DNA of 33,836 nt, from the NCBI GenBank assembly GCA_015063855.1, contig SVTI01000018.1:1-33836 (forward strand). The letters are read 5' to 3'. The stretch comes from Oscillospiraceae bacterium. Lineage in GTDB: Bacteria; Bacillota; Clostridia; Oscillospirales; CAG-272. A program made the translations under genes and the position numbers. The notes under the pieces are model-generated. The model saw nothing but the letters and a program-made list of their open reading frames with translations, searched no databases and was not told the DNA's origin. Positions 6,384 to 15,559 of this stretch are shown here, piece after piece (the stretch's first letter is position 1; each line of letters begins with the position of its first letter).

Positions 6384-8097
6384 GAAGGCTATTCTGTACT
6401 CAAACACTCCGCCGAGCCGTGCGCAGGAAAAACGATTTGTAGATTTTCTTTCAAAAAAATACGGTGAAAGCTATTCGATAGTATGGAAGCAGACCGAGCT
6501 TCCGGAAGGAAGCTTTAAGCTTGTTGTGGATTCGGAGGTTTATGACTGGAGCGACGAGGGAAGACTTCTGCAATTCAAGGAAAGACTATCCAAGCTTCAG
6601 TTCAAGGATGATAATATCATTCCCCTTCTGAAGGATGCCATCGAGAAGTGGGTCCCCGATATCAAGGCATACGAGGAGGGAAGAGTTCTTACCGTAGGTG
6701 ACGGTATCGCTACAGTTTCCGGTCTTGATAATGTATGCTACGGTGAGATTGTGGTATTTTCCTCGGGTGTACGAGGTATGGCTCAGGATCTTCGTCCCGA
6801 CGAGATAGGTTGTGTTCTCTTCGGTGATGATTCTGACATTATCGAGGGAAGTATTGTCAGAAGAACCGGCAGAGTGGCGGGTATAGGTGTTTCCGATGAG
6901 TATCTCGGCAGAGTTGTCGATGCACTGGGCAGACCTATAGACGGTAAGGGTGAAATAATTTGTGACGAGTATCTTCCCATAGAAAACCCCGCTCCCGGTA
7001 TAATCGAGCGTCAGTCGGTAGATACACCTCTTGAAACGGGTATTCTTGCCATAGACTCAATGTTCCCCATAGGCAGAGGTCAGCGTGAGCTTATCATCGG
7101 GGATCGTCAGACGGGTAAGACTGCAATCGCTCTCGATACCATCATTAATCAGAGAGGTAAGGATGTTATATGTGTTTATGTTGCCATAGGACAAAAGGCA
7201 TCCTCGGTTGTTCAGTTAGTTCAGAATCTTAAGACTCACGGAGCAATGGAGTATACAGTGGTGGTAAGCGCTTCGGCATCAGACCCTGCTCCATTACAGT
7301 ATATTGCTCCCTACGCGGGTTGTGCTCTCGGTGAGTACTTTATGAATAAAGGAAGAGACGTGCTCATAGTTTATGACGATCTCTCCAAGCACGCTATCGC
7401 TTACCGTTCGCTGAGCCTTCTTCTTGAGAGAGCTCCGGGACGAGAGGCATATCCCGGTGACGTTTTTTATCTGCATTCAAGACTCCTTGAGCGCAGTGCC
7501 CATCTCAATGCAGAGCGTGGTGGTGGCAGTATGACTGCACTTCCTATAGTTGAGACTCAGGCGGGAGACGTTTCCGCATATATTCCAACGAACATTATCT
7601 CTATTACTGACGGACAGATATTTCTTGAAAGCGACCTCTTCTTTGCGGGTCAAAGACCTGCGGTCAACGTTGGTCTTTCGGTTTCCCGTGTAGGTGGCGA
7701 TGCGCAGACCAAGGCAATGAAGAAGGCTGCGGGTGCTATCCGTCTCGATCTTGCACAGTACCGTGAGATGGAGGTGTTTACACAGTTTGCCTCCGACCTT
7801 GATGAGGCGACTAAACGTCAGCTTACCTACGGTCAGGGACTTATGCAGATGCTCAAGCAGGATCAGTATAAGCCCTATAAGCAATACGAGATGGTTATCA
7901 TCCTTGTAGTAGTGCTTAACCACATATTACAGGATATACCCGAGAAGGATGTCAAAAAAGTGCTGAGAGAGCTTCTTGATCATTTTGAGGAAAGTTATTT
8001 CGAGATAACTGAGCGTCTTGAAAATGACGGACTTCTCTCGGATGAGGACCGAGAAGAGATAATCAAGGTTGCAAAGAAGTTTGTAGAGGAGCGCTGA
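6376..8097 (+). CDS. atpA: F-type ATP synthase subunit alpha with fused delta-like N-terminal domain
   Basis: Alpha forms the F1 hexamer with beta and holds non-catalytic nucleotide sites. The alpha part runs from about residue 77 to 573: the [14 protein letters not shown] beta-barrel segment, Walker A GDRQTGKT (242-249), and the conserved nucleotide-domain text [11 protein letters not shown] and [12 protein letters not shown]. Residues 1-76 are extra. They read like the C-terminal domain of delta/OSCP: an [10 protein letters not shown] start, a helix, then a strand and the family signature [17 protein letters not shown] (55-71), equivalent to the iDgSvrgrL end of delta. The usual separate delta gene is missing between atpF and atpA. 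The N-terminal helical half of delta is not seen anywhere in the operon. The start overlaps atpF by 8 bases; the stop is 1 base before atpG. Confidence 0.95.
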   Translation: MSKKAILYSNTPPSRAQEKRFVDFLSKKYGESYSIVWKQTELPEGSFKLVVDSEVYDWSDEGRLLQFKERLSKLQFKDDNIIPLLKDAIEKWVPDIKAYEEGRVLTVGDGIATVSGLDNVCYGEIVVFSSGVRGMAQDLRPDEIGCVLFGDDSDIIEGSIVRRTGRVAGIGVSDEYLGRVVDALGRPIDGKGEIICDEYLPIENPAPGIIERQSVDTPLETGILAIDSMFPIGRGQRELIIGDRQTGKTAIALDTIINQRGKDVICVYVAIGQKASSVVQLVQNLKTHGAMEYTVVVSASASDPAPLQYIAPYAGCALGEYFMNKGRDVLIVYDDLSKHAIAYRSLSLLLERAPGREAYPGDVFYLHSRLLERSAHLNAERGGGSMTALPIVETQAGDVSAYIPTNIISITDGQIFLESDLFFAGQRPAVNVGLSVSRVGGDAQTKAMKKAAGAIRLDLAQYREMEVFTQFASDLDEATKRQLTYGQGLMQMLKQDQYKPYKQYEMVIILVVVLNHILQDIPEKDVKKVLRELLDHFEESYFEITERLENDGLLSDEDREEIIKVAKKFVEER

Positions 8098-8098
8098 A

Positions 8099-10406
<2,308 letters not shown>

Positions 10407-10407
<1 letters not shown>

Positions 10408-10820
10408 TGAATACCTTCAGATTGCAGGTGCTTGCTTCGGACAAGCCCTTCTTTGACGGAGAGTGCATCTCCCTTGTCATTCCTACTACCAACGGGCAGT
10501 ACGGTATTCAGGCGATGCATTCAAATACTATCTGTGCCATTGTCCCGGGAACACTTAAGTTTACCACTCCTGATGAACAGAGACATGTAGCGGCTGTTTC
10601 ACAGGGGATAGTCAAGGTAGAGAATAATCACGTTCTTATGCTTGTAGATACTGCGGAGCATCCCGATGAGATAGATGAGAATATTGCAAGGCGTACCGCG
10701 GAAGAATCAAAGGAAGCTATGCTTCAGAAGAGAAGCATTCAGGACTATTATGCCGCTCAGGTCAGAATGGCAAGGGCAATTAACCGTCTGAGAGTTAAAA
10801 GAGAATATACTAATAAATAG
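10407..10820 (+). CDS. atpC: F-type ATP synthase subunit epsilon
   Basis: Epsilon is the small rotor subunit that binds gamma and can inhibit ATP hydrolysis. Residues 1-85 form the beta-sandwich (start TFRLQVLASDKPFFDGEC, then the GQYGIQAMHSNTICAIVPGTLKF block), and the rest is the two-helix C-terminal domain ending in RLRVKREY. The 137-residue length is normal. The gene overlaps atpD by one base and is last in the operon; the terminator stem includes its stop codon. Confidence 0.95.
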
Positions 10821-10849
10821 GAGATTTTCACTCTCCTATTTATTTTTTT
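10813..10849 (+). terminator. Intrinsic terminator of the atp operon
   Basis: ATAAATAGGAGA pairs with TCTCCTATTTAT over 12 bp around a 7-base loop, followed by a run of Ts. The stem overlaps the end of atpC. Confidence 0.9.
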
Positions 10850-10919
10850 GTGCGATAAACTTTAAGTACTTTATAAGGAACGGAATGAATTTTATTACGG
10901 GATGGTACCTGATTCAGAA

Positions 10920-10972
10920 TAACAAAACTTTAACAAAACCTGAAACATTTAAAAACAACGGGAGGGTAAAAT
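10920..10972 (+). promoter_or_regulatory. Putative response-regulator operator with phased AACA repeats
   Basis: AACA occurs at 10921, 10932, 10944 and 10954, about one helical turn apart. The first two lie in the 15-mer AACAAAACTTTAACA, which recurs exactly at 11668-11682 before the response-regulator gene. A possible -10, TAAAAT (10967-10972), lies 13 bases after the last AACA, the same distance as at the other site. Direct repeats with 11-base phasing are how OmpR/PhoB-family regulators usually bind. The link to this regulator is inference. Confidence 0.5.
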
Positions 10973-11001
10973 GGTGACAACAAGCCAAGGAGGAAATAAA
11001 A

Positions 11002-11355
11002 ATGAACAGAAACGACAAAGAATTTATAGTACAGAAGATCAGAAGTGAATACACAGAGAAAAAGACAACAGAGCTTGACGAATTGAAGTCTCTTGACAAG
11101 AAGGTTAAGAAGCCCATTCGTGTGATGGCATATACCGTGGGTATCTTTTCTGCCCTTGTGATGGGCTCCGGCATGAGTCTTGTAATGACCGATGTGGCAG
11201 GCGGGAATACAATGACCGCAGGCATAGTTGTGGGTGTGGTCGGAATGGCAATAGCTCTTCTCAACTATCCTACATATAAGGTGCTTATGTCAAAGCGCCG
11301 TGTGAAATACGCAGATGAAATAATCAATTTAAGCAATAAAATAATGAAAGGTTAA
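11002..11355 (+). CDS. Small two-helix membrane protein, function unknown
   Basis: I do not recognise a named family. The 117-residue protein has a charged N-terminal helical part (1-36), two membrane helices (about 39-60 and 70-88), and a charged C-terminal tail with a second short helix. It resembles the 132-residue protein at 13600-13998: both have a leader rich in Lys/Glu, a phrase like L(D/K)(E/K)xVxx(K/P), helix 1 with ALVMGSGMSLVMTD versus GATLLGLAMSFIMSD, helix 2 ending in YPTYKVL or YPLYSKAL, and a tail with EIIxLSN or EIIRISD. The two paralogues flank a two-component system. AAGGAGG ends 7 bases before the ATG. It is followed after 11 bases by a small charged protein and is probably controlled by the AACA operator upstream. 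Confidence 0.8.
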   Translation: MNRNDKEFIVQKIRSEYTEKKTTELDELKSLDKKVKKPIRVMAYTVGIFSALVMGSGMSLVMTDVAGGNTMTAGIVVGVVGMAIALLNYPTYKVLMSKRRVKYADEIINLSNKIMKG

Positions 11356-11366
11356 GGTAAAAAACT

Positions 11367-11618
11367 ATGGCAATCAAGGAATTTTTTAAGAACGCATTTT
11401 CTGACATGAAGGAAGACGCAAAGGCTCAGCACGAGGTTGACAAGGCAAATTTTGCAGCCGCAAAGGCAGAGAGCAAGGCACAGTGGGAAGAGGCAAAGGC
11501 TATGAGTAAGCCCGAGACACGTAAGGCCATCATGCAGGAGAAGCGTAATGAGCAGATCAAGGAAGCAAACGAACGCAAGGCTGAGGCAGAAGCAAGGTCA
11601 AACAGATTGAAGAAATAA
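11367..11618 (+). CDS. Small charged coiled-coil protein, function unknown
   Basis: I do not recognise a family. The 83-residue protein has no signal peptide or membrane helix. A short amphipathic N-terminus (AIKEFFKNAFSDMKEDAK) is followed by a nearly continuous Ala/Lys/Glu/Gln-rich helix predicted to be a coiled coil. It starts 11 bases after the preceding membrane-protein gene and shares its terminator, so it is the second gene of a two-gene unit. The ribosome binding site is weak (AAGG), which fits translational coupling. A role as a soluble partner of the membrane protein is a guess from position only. Confidence 0.75.
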   Translation: MAIKEFFKNAFSDMKEDAKAQHEVDKANFAAAKAESKAQWEEAKAMSKPETRKAIMQEKRNEQIKEANERKAEAEARSNRLKK

Positions 11619-11649
11619 TTAAAACATCGGCATTGCCGATGTTTTAATT
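11617..11649 (+). terminator. Intrinsic terminator after the small two-gene unit
   Basis: AATTAAAACATCGGC and GCCGATGTTTTAATT pair over 15 bp with a three-base loop; the T-run is part of the stem. It overlaps the preceding stop codon. Confidence 0.75.
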
Positions 11650-11666
11650 ATATAAATTTATGACGT

Positions 11667-11697
11667 AAACAAAACTTTAACATTTATATGATATAAT
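11667..11697 (+). promoter_or_regulatory. Activator-type promoter of the two-component genes
   Basis: An extended -10, TGA then TATAAT (11692-11697), has no recognisable -35 at 17 bases. That position is taken by AACA repeats at 11668 and 11679, exactly 11 bases apart and inside a 15-mer shared with 10921-10935. PhoB-like activators replace the -35 in this way, so autoactivation by the encoded regulator is likely but unproven. Confidence 0.6.
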
Positions 11698-11726
11698 TGA
11701 GTAAATAAAAATCAAGGGAGAATGTA

Positions 11727-12398
11727 ATGTTTAAGATTCTTGTGGTTGAGGATGACCGTGATCTCAACAGATCGGTCTGTTCATATCTTAATAACAGCGG
11801 ATATGAGGCGATAGGATGCCTTGGTGCCGAGGAGGCATACGATGTTATGTATAAGAATGTCTTTGACCTGATAATTTCGGATATCATGATGCCGGGAATT
11901 GACGGCTTTGAGTTTGTGAAAACCGTTCGCAGTCTGAATGAGGATATACCGATACTCTTCATGACCGCCCGTGATGATATGATATCAAAGCAGAGGGGTT
12001 ATAGGGTAGGAATAGACGATTATATGGTCAAGCCTATAGAATTTGACGAGCTTTTTCTGCGCATAGGCGCACTGCTCCGCCGTGCCAAGATAGCCTCAAG
12101 TAGGAAGCTGGAGATCGGTGGTTTTGTAATGGATGCGGATGAGTTTACCGCATATCTTAACGGTGAGGAAATTTCATTGACCCACAGAGAATTTAATATT
12201 CTCTATAAAATGCTTTCGTATCCCAAGAAGACATTTACCCGCAGTCAGCTTATGGATGAATTCTGGGACGCCGATACCGAATCGGGCCCCAGAACGGTAG
12301 ATGTCTATATGACCAAGCTTCGCAGTAAGCTGAGTCAATGCGAGGGCTTTGAAATAGTTACGGTGCACGGACTCGGATATAAGGCGGTAATAAAATGA
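11727..12398 (+). CDS. OmpR/PhoB-family response regulator
   Basis: The N-terminal receiver domain (1-115) has the acidic pair Asp9-Asp10, the phosphoacceptor Asp52 in SDIMMPG, Thr80 and Lys102 in VKPIEFDEL. The C-terminal winged-helix DNA-binding domain (about 128-223) has the family pattern LTHREFNILYKML, the recognition region PRTVDVYMTKLRSKL, and VHGLGYKAV at the end. It should bind direct repeats about 11 bases apart, as found upstream of this gene and of the gene at 11002. AAGGGAG precedes the ATG. The histidine-kinase gene overlaps its end by 4 bases (ATGA). The sensed signal is unknown. Confidence 0.95.
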   Translation: MFKILVVEDDRDLNRSVCSYLNNSGYEAIGCLGAEEAYDVMYKNVFDLIISDIMMPGIDGFEFVKTVRSLNEDIPILFMTARDDMISKQRGYRVGIDDYMVKPIEFDELFLRIGALLRRAKIASSRKLEIGGFVMDADEFTAYLNGEEISLTHREFNILYKMLSYPKKTFTRSQLMDEFWDADTESGPRTVDVYMTKLRSKLSQCEGFEIVTVHGLGYKAVIK

Positions 12399-13462
12399 AA
12401 AAATCAGGCTTTAAAAAGCTTTTCAAGGCATTACACGGATACTTTCTCTTCTTCCTTTTAACAGCATTTATAATAAGCTGTTGCATGATGCTGTTTTTGA
12501 GAGTTTTTGAAAATAACAGCGATATAGTATATACTACCGAGAATCTGCAGCTGGCGGCGAAAATGACCTTTGTCAATGTTGTTATACTCAGCCTTTTGTT
12601 TACAGTATTCGATTACATTCGCAGAAGGATAACCGTTGAGCGTCCGGTTAAACGTATAACCGAGGCGACAAACAGAATAATGCAGGGCGATTTCTCCGTA
12701 AGGATAGATAAGAACTACGGTCTCTATTCGGGTGAGAGGTTTAATGAGATAATCGACTGTATAAATAAAATGGCGCAGGAGCTTTCAAGCATCGAGACAT
12801 TGCGTACCGACTTTGTTTCGAATGTTTCTCATGAAATCAAGACCCCCCTTGCCATAATGCAGAATTATGCATCGCTTCTCAGTCAGCCTGATTTGAGCGA
12901 GGAGAAGCATAGGGAATATTCCAAGGCGATAATCGATGCCTCGAAGCGCTTGACAGAGCTTATAACAAATATTCTCAAGCTCAACAAGCTTGAAAATCAG
13001 CAGATATTCCCCGAGAATGAAAAATACGATCTCGGAGAACAGCTTTGCGAATGTCTGCTCAGCTTTGAGCAGGTCTGGGAGGAAAAGAGTATCGAGATCG
13101 AAACCGATATTGACGATGATATTGTGGTCAACTCGGACAGAGAGCTGTTGTCTATCGTGTGGTACAATCTCTTTTCCAACGCATTCAAATTTACCGATGA
13201 AGGCGGCGAGGTATCTTTGTCTGTCAAGGATGACGGTACGTATGCCGTCGTCAAAATCAAGGATAGCGGATGCGGAATATCAAAGGAAACGGGCAAGCAT
13301 ATATTTGATAAATTCTATCAGGGTGATACATCCCATGCAACTAAGGGTAATGGTCTTGGACTTGCCCTTGTGAAACGGGTCATTGATATTACTAAATGTG
13401 ATATTTCAGTGGAAAGTGAGCTTGGTCGAGGAAGCACCTTTACGGTCAAGATAACAAAATGA
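12395..13462 (+). CDS. Membrane sensor histidine kinase
   Basis: The 355-residue kinase has two membrane helices (about 15-35 and 57-75) with only about 20 residues outside between them, then a HAMP-like linker (76-130). The phosphoacceptor His146 lies in SNVSHEIKTPL. The ATP-binding domain has the N box NLFSNAFKFT (about 262-271), DSGCGIS and GNGLGLAL. The very short outer loop resembles intramembrane-sensing kinases, which detect changes in the membrane or in a partner membrane protein rather than a free ligand. The neighbouring small membrane proteins could be such partners; that is inference. It is co-transcribed with the response regulator. Confidence 0.95.
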   Translation: MKKSGFKKLFKALHGYFLFFLLTAFIISCCMMLFLRVFENNSDIVYTTENLQLAAKMTFVNVVILSLLFTVFDYIRRRITVERPVKRITEATNRIMQGDFSVRIDKNYGLYSGERFNEIIDCINKMAQELSSIETLRTDFVSNVSHEIKTPLAIMQNYASLLSQPDLSEEKHREYSKAIIDASKRLTELITNILKLNKLENQQIFPENEKYDLGEQLCECLLSFEQVWEEKSIEIETDIDDDIVVNSDRELLSIVWYNLFSNAFKFTDEGGEVSLSVKDDGTYAVVKIKDSGCGISKETGKHIFDKFYQGDTSHATKGNGLGLALVKRVIDITKCDISVESELGRGSTFTVKITK

Positions 13463-13478
13463 ATCGGGTGCGGTGCTT

Positions 13479-13622
13479 ATGATAATGTATCGGGACAAGG
13501 GATATGAATACGGCGGAAATCTGATATATGCTATCATGTCAAGTTATATGATAGTCAGGTCGGCAAAGGAAATAGATGATCTCAAAGAGGAGAAAATTAA
13601 TGAGCGAAAAAAACAGATTTGA
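13479..13622 (+). CDS. Possible 47-residue ORF between kinase and membrane-protein gene
   Basis: An ATG-started frame of 47 codons begins 16 bases after the kinase stop and runs 23 bases into the next gene. It reads MIMYRDKGYEYGG at the start and ends in a charged stretch KEIDDLKEEK. There is no clear ribosome binding site. It could be a real coupled small gene or just spacer. Confidence 0.25.
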   Translation: MIMYRDKGYEYGGNLIYAIMSSYMIVRSAKEIDDLKEEKINERKKQI

Positions 13623-13998
13623 ATATAATTACTCTGCATCGGAGCAACAGGAGATAAAGAAGCTCCGTGAAAAATATATTGCCCCTGACAAGAGGGAGGT
13701 AACTATAGATGATCTTCGTCGTCTTGATGAGAGAGTTACCGAGAAGGCTATACTTGTTTCTCTTATATCGGGTATAGTGGGAGCGACACTTCTTGGACTG
13801 GCAATGAGCTTTATTATGAGTGATCTCGGACGGATGTTCGGCAATATAATTCTGTGCTATATTGTCTGTATTCCTATGGGACTTGTCGGAATTGTTATGA
13901 TGATAGCGGCATATCCTCTATACAGTAAGGCTCTTAAAAGGGAAAGAGAACGTATAGCTCCCGAGATAATCAGAATTTCCGACGAGCTTTTAAAATGA
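13600..13998 (+). CDS. Small two-helix membrane protein, paralogue of the 11002 gene
   Basis: This 132-residue protein is charged at the N-terminus (1-58), has two membrane helices (about 60-80 and 88-110), and ends in a charged tail with EIIRISDELLK. It matches the 117-residue protein at 11002-11355 in layout and in several phrases, so the two are likely paralogues. The start at 13600 is preferred over the in-frame ATG at 13576 because AGAGGAG sits 7-8 bases before it. It follows the kinase and is probably the last gene of the two-component operon. The function is unknown; it could sense or modulate through the kinase's membrane part. Confidence 0.8.
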   Translation: MSEKNRFEYNYSASEQQEIKKLREKYIAPDKREVTIDDLRRLDERVTEKAILVSLISGIVGATLLGLAMSFIMSDLGRMFGNIILCYIVCIPMGLVGIVMMIAAYPLYSKALKRERERIAPEIIRISDELLK

Positions 13999-14005
13999 AT
14001 AGTGC

Positions 14006-14042
14006 AAAAGCCGAGACCAACATTTGTTAGTCTCGGCTTTTT
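14006..14042 (+). terminator. Intrinsic terminator of the two-component operon
   Basis: AAAAGCCGAGAC pairs with GTCTCGGCTTTT over 12 bp, with a further inner AACA/TGTT pairing, followed by T residues. Its downstream edge (TTTTTAAATTTATAGGAA) is the same junction found at the ends of the tandem repeats that follow. Confidence 0.88.
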
Positions 14043-14048
14043 AAATTT

Positions 14049-14245
14049 ATAGGAAATTACTACATTTCGTGTAAGTTGTTCGCGCTGCAGAAACAGGCGA
14101 AATTCGGTGCGCCCGGCGGCCGCTTTTTTAATATATAGGAATTTACTCCATTTCGTGTGAGTTGTTCGCACTGCAGAAATGGGCGGAATTGGCTGCGGCA
14201 ACTTGCCGCTTTTTTAAATATATAGGAAATTGCTCCGTTTCGGGC
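14049..14245 (+). repeat. Tandem intergenic repeats of 86-87 bp, each ending in a terminator-like hairpin
   Basis: Copy 1 is 14049-14134, copy 2 is 14135-14221, and a partial copy 3 starts at 14222. Each begins ATAGGAA-TT-CTCC/TAC and has TTTCGTGT-AGTTGTTCGC-CTGCAGAAA in the middle. Copies 1 and 2 end with a GC-rich segment (GCGGCAACTTGCCGC in copy 2) followed by six Ts. Together with the operon terminator before them and GCGGGTCGGCACCCGC plus Ts near 14291-14313 after them, they make a row of four hairpin/T-run units on the plus strand. The rest of 14246-14372 holds no gene. Open frames on the reverse strand here are products of the repeat. Confidence 0.75.
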
Positions 14246-14372
14246 ATTGAAGTTAGAGGTTTTGACGTAGTTCATGCCCGATCATCGCTGCGGGTCGGCA
14301 CCCGCTTTTTTATTATCTGCAGTATATTTCGGGAAATGAAGAAGGGATTTCATCAAACTCCATACTCGAAGC

Positions 14373-15533
14373 TTACGGGTGCAGGGTGGAAACCCTGCCG
14401 TTTCCTTCAAGGTTGACATACTGTCCGTCATCCCGTATGCAGAAAACATAATCAGGCTGATACATTTTCACATATTCGCAGAGAGAGGTTGCATTGTAAT
14501 GACGAAGGTCTATATATCTTGCTTCATTGAAGGACAGATACGCGAAACACTCCACCGCATTGGTATAGGAATCACCGTAAATAAGAATATTTGGCAGTTC
14601 TTCGCGGTTGGTTCGTATTACCGTTTCTGCCTTGTCACCGCCCATATATTGCGTATATGAAACTATCTCGTCTTCTCCTTTAGGCATATTTATAACAGAA
14701 GAAGGTACATCCACACCGTTGTCACGGCGTGTGAAGGGAATGTCAGTATAAGGGTCAACTACGGTCAACTTGTCCTCAAGAGGGGTAAGATTATATATCT
14801 TACGGCTTCGTGAACCGTAGAAGGTGTTTGGAAGGGTTGTATAATTAAATTCGGATTCGGGTACTGCTTCTACACCTGCGGCATCGCAGATAGCCTTATA
14901 GATCTTATATCCACCCGTAAGATCATAATGATGGTCGGTAAGGAAATAATTCTCTTTGTTCAGAATGTCTCTTGCCGCAATGAAGTTTACTCCGTTTTCC
15001 TCAAGAGCGGCGGCAAACAGCTTTTCTGTCTCGATATTATATGAGGGAATGTCAGAGAGATAATCGGGATACAGCTCGGAGAACATGGTTATCTGTCCCG
15101 GAACACCGATATAGAAGAATTCTCCGCCGTATGAGCTTACAGTATCACTAAGGGCACTAAGTTGTGCTACAGAGGCGTTTATCTCGTCATTTGAGGCATG
15201 CTCGCCGTTTTTCAGGGCTACGTAGGGAAGAAGCTCTTCGTCAGAGACGATTATATCGCTGACTACAGGTTTTTTGAGAACGTCTATCTGCAGCTTGGTG
15301 TAGTTTTTGAGCATCGTATCTCTGAGAACTATATGATCCTTAAAATAAGTTTCAGCCCCATCGAAGTAATCGCCTGACATGACAGAGTCGCGTGTCAGCT
15401 CGGGTTTGAGAGCAAGGTTTCTGTTCTCAAATACAGAGAAGGTCTCCTTTTCGGAAAGATAGGTGGCACAGGGGATGGCAAAAAGGACAGCCATAACCAC
15501 GCATATAAATACTATATTTACCGTTTTCTTCAT
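14373..15533 (-). CDS. AlgX/AlgJ-like (DHHW family) extracytoplasmic protein
   Basis: The 386-residue protein has an N-terminal signal anchor (about 5-25) and is otherwise predicted to be outside the membrane. The catalytic pieces of the SGNH-like AlgX/AlgJ fold are visible in the family's permuted order: TDHHYDLTGG (199-208, Asp200/His202) before GDSYTNA (320-326, Ser322). Members of this family act on acetyl groups carried to cell-surface polysaccharides. It starts 26 bases downstream of the MBOAT gene stop and has the same AAAGGAGG ribosome binding site, so the two form a pair. The target polymer is not known from sequence; peptidoglycan, a teichoic-acid-like polymer or a secreted glycan are all possible. 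Confidence 0.82.
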   Translation of the reverse strand: MKKTVNIVFICVVMAVLFAIPCATYLSEKETFSVFENRNLALKPELTRDSVMSGDYFDGAETYFKDHIVLRDTMLKNYTKLQIDVLKKPVVSDIIVSDEELLPYVALKNGEHASNDEINASVAQLSALSDTVSSYGGEFFYIGVPGQITMFSELYPDYLSDIPSYNIETEKLFAAALEENGVNFIAARDILNKENYFLTDHHYDLTGGYKIYKAICDAAGVEAVPESEFNYTTLPNTFYGSRSRKIYNLTPLEDKLTVVDPYTDIPFTRRDNGVDVPSSVINMPKGEDEIVSYTQYMGGDKAETVIRTNREELPNILIYGDSYTNAVECFAYLSFNEARYIDLRHYNATSLCEYVKMYQPDYVFCIRDDGQYVNLEGNGRVSTLHP

Positions 15534-15559
15534 AAAATTACGGCCTCCTTTCGTTATTA

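Noticed and set aside
6376-6605. The long alpha N-terminus as a wrong start choice
   Set aside because: The extension is coherent, delta-like protein sequence coupled to atpF by overlap, and there is no good ATG with a ribosome binding site at the canonical alpha start.
10971-11048. A 25-codon frame that could be a leader peptide before the 11002 gene
   Set aside because: It overlaps the putative -10 TAAAAT and the ribosome binding site of the next gene. If the promoter call is right, its start codon is not transcribed.
14060-14275. Minus-strand frames with repeated phrases such as CSANNLHEM
   Set aside because: They are translations of the tandem 86-bp intergenic repeats; similarity between the phrases comes from the DNA repeat and not from a protein family.
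14373-14400. A GCAGGG/CCCTGC hairpin as minus-strand terminator of the AlgX-like gene
   Set aside because: It lies within the last codons of the gene and is not followed by a T-run on the minus strand.
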